Shown here: positions 56,463 through 64,000 of the stretch, piece by piece | How the letters are laid out: the number at the start of each line of letters is the position of its first letter | How positions within the stretch are numbered: the stretch's first letter is position 1 | From: Trachythela sp. YZ-2020 | Taxonomy: Eukaryota > Cnidaria > Anthozoa > Malacalcyonacea > Clavulariidae | Length of the DNA stretch: 64,000 nucleotides | Direction of reading: 5' to 3' | Assembly: GCA_016169945.1 (NCBI GenBank) | Contig: JADLSH010000190.1 | Location: 4,278,001 to 4,342,000, forward strand | Notes under the pieces: model-generated | What the model was told of the DNA's origin: nothing | The model's database searches: none | The model's input: the letters and a program-made list of their open reading frames with translations, nothing else | Program-made: the position numbers and the translations under genes

Positions 56463-56808
56463 TGAATGGCGGGCTTATTAGAGGGGGACTTACTAGAGGG
56501 GGGCTTAATAAATCCCTTCTTCAGGGGGAGGGCTTATTAGCCAGTATGGAAAGAAAGAGCTGGAACCTTCACATGTTCGCTGCACAAGTGTGTTGGCCGG
56601 CGCAACAATCGGCGCACAAATATGTTAAAAGTGCTGGAAGTTGTTACTTGGCGCACAAAAATATTAGATGATGATGTTAATCGTTGAAACTGGCTTAAAC
56701 GTTGTAGAATAATTTGAGTGTCTTGGCGCAACGAAAATTTTTCGCATGACTGTCCGCGCATGAAAATACAAGACTCCATACTGGCTTATTAGAGAGATTA
56801 CGGTATCT
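56463..56808. repeat. GGCTTATTAGAG / GATTACGGT dispersed repeat, interrupted
   Basis: GGGCTTATTAGAGGGGG-type units on the left and CTTATTAGAGAGATTACGGT on the right form one element split by a MITE at 56,541-56,784. Confidence 0.65.
56541..56784. mobile_element. 244 bp MITE with 8 bp TSD, nested
   Basis: TIRs CCAGTATGGA and TCCATACTGG. Flanks are CTTATTAG on both sides (56,533-56,540 and 56,785-56,792), an 8 bp target duplication as in hAT elements. No ORF. Confidence 0.85.
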
Positions 56809-57428
56809 ATAAATTGTATATTTAACAAATATTTACATATTTATAAAACGTATATATAAGTACACAAAATATTACCTTTTTAATCTTTGAGTATCCATTC
56901 GCCATTGAACCTGAAACTGCTGTATGAACGTTCTGTTTCCCTCGACTTACAGCATCTAAACTTGTAGATATCGTATGGCTACATATGACCATACATGTGC
57001 AAAGAAAATGTACTGGTTTAGAAGCTGTATTGCTTAGAGAGTTTATCAAACAACTGGCAAGCCAATTTTTGTCGTTCGATGAAACTTTGTTGTCGATGAA
57101 ACGTCGTTTTAAGGACGATTTAGCGACCAATTTCGCTTGGCTTTTAACTGCTTTTAAATCTGTTTATTTCTGTGGCGTTTGGATAATTTTGCCATGGTAT
57201 TTCGTGATAATTTTAAAATAAATTTGGTTAAAAATTCTCCACTGCTAATTTTGTTATTTTGCTCCAACAAAATTCGAACTTCTTGCCAAGATTTCAAGAG
57301 CCAATGAGATTTCGTGACTCGTGTAAGAGGAAGTGGGCGGTTACACAGCTACTCACCGTGAGCAAATTATGCAAATTAGCTTTTCACAACTAGTTACTGC
57401 AAAAATTAGTGTCGTTTTCCTCTATTTA

Positions 57429-58243
57429 AGCTGGTCTTCCACTCAAGAAATACGAAATTTTCCCAAAAAATTTTTGTTCATAATTGAGCTCCTAATAAGT
57501 GTAGAATTTCAAAAGATGACATTGTTGTGACCTTGGATGACCTTGGGAGTTTAAAGGCGCCATATTCGTGTTGATCCTGAATGACCTTCGCAGATTTGAC
57601 CTTGACCTGACCTTAAATTATCCGTGCATTATATTAATCATGAGAAAAGTTTACCCAGACCTGTTCTGAAGGAGAAGTAAGACTTCATGGTACTTTCTAA
57701 TACTCCAATTTTAACATTTGTAACTCGATTTGCCGCAATTCAGTATATTGGTCTATCTTCAATAGTCTGAAAACGATATCTCAAGAAATATTGGTAGGAA
57801 TCATTTGAAACTTCCACAAACACTTATCCTTATATTGCTTCATGTTCTGAACCAAAAAAATAACAAAATGTTTTATAACATAGCTATTGATTGACATGTC
57901 GTTGTTAGCCTCGGGCAAAATTATCCATTTATGGGGAAAAGTAAATATATTTCCATTTCTGATAAAATATATTAGCATTTTTGTGGTTCAGAACAAATAG
58001 CAGCCTTTGCTGAACATTTTAAGGGTTTTTTTGGAAAATTTAGGACCATCGGTTCTAAAGTTATCTTTTGCACAATACGTTGCCGACTTGCTCAGTTGGT
58101 GGTCCGCAACATGGTAACCATGGCAACAACATGTCAATTGAAAACATAGTTAGACTCAGTGATTTTTTATCTTTCTATTGGTCCAAAAAAACTATAAATT
58201 AAATAAAAACTAAAACTTCTTAAATTTTGAGTGGAAGACCACC
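57429..58243. mobile_element. 815 bp MITE flanked by TTAA
   Basis: Ends GCTGGTCTTCCACTCAAG and TTTTGAGTGGAAGACCACC are inverted repeats, with TTAA on both sides (57,425-57,428 and 58,244-58,247). The interior is AT-rich with no transposase. The TTAA target suggests mobilisation by a piggyBac-type enzyme. Confidence 0.8.
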
Positions 58244-58864
58244 TTAAACAGTCGCACTTAAAATTTAAAAACATTGTCTATTCTCATATGAAACTTCAAT
58301 ATTTGTAACTAGTATTTGAAGGTTTCAATCAGCTCAGCCAATTGCCAGATTAGGAATGGCTGATTAGAAAACCTGTCAAATTGGTCCTGACAAACAAGGG
58401 TCACTTTTAAGAATTCGTCAGGTGCATCAACGAAAAGGGACCTAACCAAGCGACTGTGAACTGGAGGTGTACACGAATGCAGAGGGTCAGGTGGTCCTCC
58501 CCCAGAAAATTACCGAATTGATGAGCTTCTGGGGCTTGATTTCTTGCATTTTCAGTGACAATTTTTTATATATCCCATCGCATAGACACACTGAGCTTTC
58601 AGTATAAAAGCAAGAAACACTTTTCTGAGCAACGTACGCGTTCTCCCCCATCAGCAAAAATATTAAAAGTTATACAAAACACAAACTCCAAAAACATTTT
58701 CACTTTATAATGTACATATATTAGATATATGACATATCGTAAGCGTAAACCTGGCATTGGTCTAAACCGCTTTTTGCCGAAATCTTTTGTCGAATCAATA
58801 TATCGATATTTTGCAAAATGCGTATTTCAAGCCTCAGTCATCATAAATCGACAGCAGGAACAAT
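58244..58864. other. 3' flank of the Tyr-motif receptor gene
   Basis: Likely 3' untranslated region near 58,690-58,864. Positions 58,480-58,580 carry a partial relative of the 40,978-type MITE interior (CCCCCAGAAAATT and ATTTTTTATATATCCCAT). Confidence 0.45.
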
Positions 58865-59886
58865 TTATTTGCTTTCCTTTGGGATAGTTGACGTTTTATG
58901 TGGGATAGGAATAAGTTTAGGGAAGGAAGGTATACGAGGTGGTTGCGGTGGATCAATGAGGTTATGTAATGCCGTGAAATCGATGGAATATCGGGGCATA
59001 TTAGGATGATGATGTATGCTTGTTCTACGGGACGATTCGTTACCATGAGGGGCGGGTATGCTAGAAATAGGATTAGAGTTGATAGGTGGATGCGATGCGG
59101 GGTAATTGTGTACATTTTGTGTAGGTATACGACGTAGTATTGGGACTGGTGACAAATCTAAACCTGCGATATCTGTCCCCGAACCTGCGCTATCATTTAG
59201 TTCATAGAAAGACTCGATAAGAGTGTCAGAGTTGATATGTACGAAGTAATCGGGGTCATTTTGCATCGATGCTGCGGCAAAAGCGGGACCTGGAGTAAAC
59301 TCTGAGCCTGCGGTATTAGTCCTCGAAGCAGCGGTATCCATATTCACGACAGGCGCTATCTTTTGTTTCGTGACAATTGGAGTGAATTTGGATAGTTGAG
59401 GGATAGCGAAGGTTGGCTTAGGACTTCGGGCTTTTTGCTTACGAGCACCCTTGCGTGATACGGGGGAAGACCTAGTATTCGAGGAGATGGATGATGGATT
59501 TTTAGGGGTATTAGAACGCAACGAGGGTTCTGCATTTGAATTTTGGTCATTTAATCTTGTTGAAGAAAGTTTGATAAACATAGACGATAGCGTTGCTTCT
59601 AGAGGGATAACTAACGGTAATACTGAAGGTCTTGGTACAATTGGACGTAAGATGGTATTAGATTTTTGTACATTAATATCCCCTCCTGGAGGAAGAACGT
59701 TTGCATTGATATCCGCAGTGCCGTAAATATCTATCCCGGGGGAAGTCGGCGAGGTTCCGTAAATATCGTGATTTTCGACGTTTGTAACGGGAGCAAATAT
59801 CGCTTGCCGAGGGAGCGTTGTTCCGGTGGTATAAATGTCCCCACCAGCCGTGCCATACAAGTTTTCAGCCGTAATATGTTGTCGTA
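58865..59886 (-). CDS. Cytoplasmic tail exon with repeated Tyr motifs (terminal exon)
   Basis: The last exon, about 340 codons, runs from acceptor ATATTTTCCAG to the stop at 58,865. It is hydrophilic, Pro/Ser/Thr-rich and disordered-looking. Near its start are four Tyr-X-Thr motifs (ENLYGTAG, GDIYTTGT, HDIYGTSP, GIDIYGTA); later come PDYFVHI, SFYELND and PRYSIDF, and a basic KGARKQKARSPK patch. The spacing and acidic or Asn context of the early tyrosines fit phosphorylation and SH2/PTB docking. There is no kinase or phosphatase domain, so the receptor would signal through partners. It joins in frame to the 60,933 exon. Confidence 0.75.
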
Positions 59887-60932
59887 CTGGAAAATATAGA
59901 AAATCTTTAAGAAACCAATCTTGATTTTCTTACAAACTACATTCAAACCTCTCTAATACGGACACTGAAGGAAAGTAAAGGTCATCACGATAACGTCACT
60001 TTCTATACTCTTTTAAGTAAGTAAGCAGGGGTGCTTTCTGGGGGGGGTTTGGGGGGGTTAAATCCCCCTGAATTTTCCTTAACCCCCCCCCCCATAGAAA
60101 TTGTTTAACCCCACTAGAATTTCGCTTCACCCCCCTATTTTATTTAAAATTATTTAACAAAGACAGTGGCACCGCTTGTGGCTTCTTACACACCCAAGTT
60201 AAAAAACCTCTTCCACCCTCCTGTTAAAAATGAAAATCCGCCCTTGCTCTACTGAAAGTTTAGGCGCCAAGTGCCAAAACCAGGTCCATATTTAAAGATC
60301 TAGTAAGGTTTATATATTTAAGCACTTTACTGTGCGTAATAAAGAGGTAAAATTTATATCTATTTGACCTCTGGATGTTGACATGAGATTTAGTATTGGC
60401 TGTCCGTATTAGAAAGGGTCCGTATTATATATAGAATAGAAGTGATTACTAAATAAAATATGTGAAATGCCTGGATAATAGCGTTGTCCATATTAGAGAG
60501 ATGTCTGCAATAGGGAAGTGTCCGTATTAGAGAGGTGTCCGTATTAGAGAGGTGTCCGTATTATAGAGATGTGCGTATTAGAGAGATGTCCGTATTAGAG
60601 AGGTGTATGTATTAGAGAGATATCCGTATTAGAGAGATATCCATATTGGAGAGATGTCTGTATTGGAGAGATATCCGTATTAGAGAGGTATCCGTATTAA
60701 AAAGATGTCTGTATAAGAGAGCTGTCCGCATTAGAGAGATGTCCGTATAAGAGAGGTGTCCATATTAGGGAGGTGTCCGTATTAGGGAGGTGTCCGCATT
60801 AGAAAGATGTCCTTATTGGAGAGGTGTTCGTATTAGAGAAGTTCAACTGTACTTGACAACGAGTCAGCAGAAACAAATAAAGCTCCATTTGCTTAATTCA
60901 TACATTCTCAAACAAAATGTTCAGTGACATAC
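59887..60932. other. Intron with minisatellite
   Basis: A G/C-homopolymer repeat lies at about 60,030-60,245, followed by the 18 bp minisatellite at 60,480-60,842. No gene. Confidence 0.5.
60480..60842. repeat. 18 bp minisatellite (GTCCGTATTAGAGAGATG)
   Basis: About twenty imperfect units of GTCCGTATTAGAGAGGTG, a period of about 18 bp, in an intron of the receptor gene. The sequence near 59,955 (CTCTCTAATACGGACAC) is an isolated inverted unit. Confidence 0.88.
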
Positions 60933-61021
60933 CTTTCTGTTTCGGCCGGGCTGGGGCGTCATAGTTGTCGAACTCAGAATACACAGAATTCGTGTCCTCT
61001 ATTCCTGTTCCGGTTTGGTCG
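60933..61021 (-). CDS. Cytoplasmic exon of the Tyr-motif receptor gene
   Basis: An 89 bp exon after CATTTCAG: SDQTGTGIEDTNSVYSEFDN then YDAPARPKQK, before donor GTATGT. The first Ser codon is split with the transmembrane exon (AG plus C), which fixes the phase. VYSEF and NYDAP are acidic Tyr motifs suited to phosphorylation. Confidence 0.72.
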
Positions 61022-62022
61022 CTGAAATGTTGAAAAAATACATTTAATTGATATAAAAACATGGGGACATTTTGATGAAACTTGATGAGAGTTTTTCCTC
61101 TTTTGACAATATCCGCTTCGTCCATCACTTATTTAGACTTTTCACCGCCATGAAAATATCTTTCAAATATTTTTAAATGCAAACTAATCCTAAATCACTA
61201 TAGTATAAATATATCTTAATAATGTAAGCTCTTAAATAACAGTATATTTTAAGCCCTAGTCAAAGAGGATGAGAGTTGATGAGAAGTCAATGAGTTGGAA
61301 CTCTCGTTCGCCTTTGATCAAACCAACCTCTCATCGACTCTCATGCACTCTCGTCAGCTTTGAGCTGGTTCAAATTTTGATGAAAGTTGAGGATTTTCCC
61401 TCTTTGACCGGTATACGCGGTAATATCCAGTCAACTCTCATGCAACTCTTGTTCTGTTTAACCTGGCATAAAGTTAGTGAAACTACTTACTCTCAGCTAA
61501 TTCTGTTGGGGCTAAAAATCTCAGAAGGTGCTGTGGCACCTAAAACTGAATGTTGAAGGCATGGGGCCTTTAGGGGTATGAGCATGCTTCCCAGAAAAAT
61601 TTTAAATCTACATTACCAATCTCACAAAATGCTACATTTGGTGCTACTTTGGAGGACGATTTAAAAGCATTGTCCCTTAAGACTTTATAGTATTGGTCGA
61701 ACAAAGGCGGCTGCTACCGTCTCAAAATCTACGTACCAATCTCTAAAATGCCATTTTCATTGCACTTTGGGGATGATTTAAAAGCATTGTCACAAGACTT
61801 CTTTTTGCAATAATTTAACAAAAGTGACGATTTAAAAGCATTATATCAAAGACTTTACTTTGAAGTATTTGGTCGAACAAAAGCAGCTGGCCAGTTGTTA
61901 CCAAATCTACCGATCGTATCTACGCAACGAATCATGAAATAATCATGAGTGAATCTAATTGTGCTAAAACTCGCCGGGCATATTTCAGCATTTGATTTTT
62001 GGCAGCCATACTGGTTATTAGT
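61022..62022. other. Intron
   Basis: Contains gagagtt-type MITE copy 5 and, at 61,600-61,860, repeated TTTAAAAGCATTGTC words in a degenerate tandem pattern. No gene. Confidence 0.5.
61251..61470. mobile_element. gagagtt-type MITE, copy 5
   Basis: AGTCAAAGAGGATGAGAGTT at the left, CCGGTATACGCGGTAATATC in the middle and a closing TTCTGTTTAACCTGGC. Diverged member of the family. Confidence 0.55.
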
Positions 62023-62405
62023 AAGTAAGTAAGTAAGTAAATAGAAGTAAGTAAGTAAGTAAATGAAATGGACAATTGTGCTTATTATCATACTTGCAGC
62101 TAAATAAGCTGAATTGCGAAGGACACAGCTCAACGTGACTGGAAGTCAGAAGGCTTTCTATGGGCGCATATGGCAGCCACTTTGCTCGCCATCACGGAGC
62201 ACAACTACGATGGGCTAGTTAGGGTTAAACCCAACCCACCTGTCAACTTCCTGTGGGAGGAAACAGGAGTACCCGGAAAACCCGACTTTCGGCAGAGCGT
62301 TGTGCTCTTTTCACATAGCTATCATAAGTCGTCCCCAACGGGACTTGAACTCACGATATTAGAGGTGAAAGGCACGTGCTCAGACGATTGCGCCACCGAA
62401 GCCCC
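62023..62405 (-). mobile_element. tRNA-derived SINE
   Basis: On the minus strand it begins GGGGCTTCGGTGGCGCAATC. A pol III A box (TGGCGCAATCGTCTGAG, 62,379-62,395) and B box (GAGTTCAAGTCCC, 62,340-62,352) are spaced as in tRNA genes. A core with GGGTACTCCTGTTTCCTCCC follows, and an (ACTT)n tail (62,023-62,060). The tRNA part no longer folds convincingly, so it is a SINE promoter, not a tRNA gene. Confidence 0.78.
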
Positions 62406-62440
62406 TTAAGATTAGAATTGTAACATATTGGGACACCTAC

Positions 62441-62549
62441 CTAGTGTAAGGGAGCATTCCTTTATTCCATAATATACTGAATATAAAACCAGCAATCAAT
62501 ATCACCAAAAGAATGGATCCACCAATAATACCTTCTGTGGTCAGTTTAC
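62441..62549 (-). CDS. Transmembrane exon of the Tyr-motif receptor gene
   Basis: A 109 bp exon after GTGTCGTTTCAG: KLTTEGIIGGSILLVILIAG then FIFSILWNKGMLPYT, donor GTAGGT. About 22 uninterrupted hydrophobic residues with a Gly-rich start make a single membrane-spanning helix. With FN3 upstream and Tyr-rich exons downstream, the protein is type I. It starts with phase 1 and ends with phase 2, both matching the neighbours. Confidence 0.8.
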
Positions 62550-62918
62550 CTGAAACGACACAAGATATGGATGTTAATTAGTAATAATTTTGCCCAAGGC
62601 ATTAACTTTTAAACTGGTAAAAGTGGAGACATCTGGGCGCAATTCTGCGTACTTCATGATTTAACAAGAGGCATTAATCAATAGCTTGATTACTCAGTTT
62701 TGTGGATGAGTCTCCCCTTAAATTGATTGGCATAATTAAGAAGAGTTAATCAAAATGGGGAGTAGGGTGTATTGCTGCCAAAATGTTCCGTTATTTTCTT
62801 TACTCACAAGCTTTGTTTTAGTAAGAGGTAAGGTAAGATTGTTTAGCAAATGTCAACATTATAATTCACGAAATATACATTATGATTTATTATGATTTTA
62901 TAAAGTATAAACTTTTAC

Positions 62919-62960
62919 CTTTGTTTTCGTCTGTGGATTTGTCTGTTCGCGTTATACGAC
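62919..62960 (-). CDS. 14-codon juxtamembrane exon
   Basis: A 42 bp exon between acceptor GTGTTTTTAG and donor GTAAAAG, reading RITRTDKSTDENK in phase 1-1. It links the FN3 exon to the transmembrane exon in frame. Such a small in-frame exon could be skipped without harm. Confidence 0.6.
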
Positions 62961-63114
62961 CTAAAAACACAATCATTTTATCAATGGACTATTCAATTGT
63001 AAAAAAGGAGGTGATGCATGGCGGGGAATATTGCAACGATCAACGAATGCAATGACCCCAAATGCAAGAATGAAAACAAGCCATAAAAATATTTCTCTGG
63101 CAAAGAACCTGATC

Positions 63115-63703
63115 AAACTTCATCCAGTTTTAGTACTTAATGAAAACGTCATACAGTCCTAGGACTTTATCAAACTTCATCTATATTCCTAGGACTTGAT
63201 AAAACTTCATTCAGTCCTAGGATCGCACTTGATCAAACTTCATTCAGTCCTAGGGCTTGATCAAACTTCATTCAGTCCTAGGGCTTGATCAAATTTCATT
63301 CAGTCCTAGGGCTTGATCAAATTTCATTCAGTCCTAGGGCTTGATCAAATTTCATTCAGTCCTAGGGCTTGATCAAACTTCATCCAGTCCTAGGGCTTGA
63401 TCAAACTTCATTCAGTCCTAGGACTTGATCAAACTTCATCCAGTCCTAGGGCTTGATCAAACTTCATCCAGTCCTAGGACTTGATCAAACTTCATCCAAC
63501 CCTAGGACTTCATCAAACTTCATTCAGTCCTAGATCTTGATCAAATTTCATCCAATCTTAGGACTTGATCAAACTTCATCCAGTCCTAGGGCTTGATCAA
63601 ACTTCATCCAGTCCTAGAACTTGATGAAATTTCATCCAATCTTACGGATCAAACTTCATACAGTCTAAGGATTTGATCAACCTTCATACAGTCCTAGGAT
63701 TTG
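63115..63703. repeat. 28 bp minisatellite, array 2
   Basis: About 20 units of the same AGTCCTAGGRCTTGATCAAA sequence as array 1, with a GGGCTT variant more common. It ends three bases before the intron side of the FN3 donor at 63,706. Confidence 0.92.
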
Positions 63704-63706
63704 TAC

Positions 63707-64000
63707 CTTCACTACGTTTGTGAATAATAATCGCTGGACCAAATCCTCCAGCGGTTCCAGCTTTGATGTGAAATATATAATCCGTTCGCGGACTCAGATC
63801 GGAGATTTTCCATGTCGTGGTGTTTTCACGCATCAAAGATCTTGTAATTTTCTCAACTTTCGAACCCGACATTTCTTGATACACCTCGACTTCGTACATG
63901 GCAATGACGCCATTTTGTTTTTCTTTTTCAGGAGGTGACCACGTCATTTCGATTGAGTTTGTGGTCACGGATTTAATGGCTACTTTCGGTGGTTCCGAGG
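63707..64000 (-). CDS. FN3-domain exon of the Tyr-motif receptor gene (cut by window edge)
   Basis: FN3 features are IEMTWSPPEKEKQNGVIAMY, YQEMSGSKVEKI, ISDLSPRTDYIFHIKAGT and AGGFGPAIIIH, ending RSEG before donor GTACAAAT. It lacks the cysteine pair of the other gene's FN3 exons, so the two genes are related but distinct. The exon start lies at or beyond 64,000. It joins in phase 1 to the 62,919 exon. Confidence 0.85.

Noticed and set aside
56822..57221. Overlapping 102- and 78-codon ORFs on opposite strands
   Set aside because: No domain, conserved motif or splice context on either strand; treated as chance ORFs.
62340..62405. tRNA gene on the minus strand
   Set aside because: A and B boxes are present, but the sequence does not give a clean cloverleaf and continues into a SINE core and a simple-repeat tail.

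Overview
The window is animal nuclear DNA, AT-rich and packed with repeats. It is most likely cnidarian, and an anthozoan such as a coral or sea anemone is my best guess. The reasons are phase-1 spliced exons for fibronectin III (FN3), ILEI/FAM3 and fucolectin-like domains, a TPR-CHAT gene of the TTC28-like type that is expanded in cnidarians, a Polinton, a CR1/L2-type LINE, a DUF3504 (Crypton-derived) gene and many MITEs. The species assignment is inference.

Host genes. On the minus strand, exons between 53,077 and 1,177 join in one reading phase. In transcript order they encode the second half of a fucolectin-like domain, ILEI, an FN3 carrying a sequon-rich loop, ILEI, FN3 and FN3; after a 36 kb gap come three more FN3 exons at 3,839-1,177, and the gene continues off the left edge. 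Whether the two blocks are one gene is inferred only from matching phase and similar domains. A second minus-strand gene enters from the right edge and ends inside the window: FN3, a 14-codon exon, a transmembrane exon, and two cytoplasmic exons rich in Tyr motifs (stop at 58,865). On the plus strand, 30,096-34,286 encodes a TPR-CHAT protein with about 22 nearly identical 40-residue repeats and a conserved His/Cys pair.

Mobile DNA. Positions 5.7-17.2 kb hold a tandem array of about 2.86 kb higher-order units. Positions 19,054-28,474 are a Polinton/Maverick deletion derivative with exact ends, long terminal inverted repeats and a 6 bp target duplication. It keeps a three-finger GRF protein, a small ORF with a BH1-like motif, a chromodomain integrase, a frameshifted minor capsid gene, a basic core protein, two copies of a zinc-finger gene and an acidic protein. 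It lacks the polymerase, ATPase, protease and major capsid genes. Its right arm carries a 2.05 kb direct duplication. Positions 45.8-48.6 kb are a LINE whose reverse-transcriptase core is deleted. Positions 54.1-55.4 kb are a decayed DUF3504 gene. hAT-like, TTAA-type and foldback MITEs, a tRNA-derived SINE and several minisatellites fill the introns.

How it fits together. Insertions repeatedly lie within a few bases of splice sites: a hAT-like MITE at the donor of the 43,515 exon, and the LINE tail about 20 bp from the acceptor of the 45,796 exon. A minisatellite has grown inside coding sequence of the 49,359 exon. Exon limits were set by hand from AG/GT signals and phase, without transcripts.
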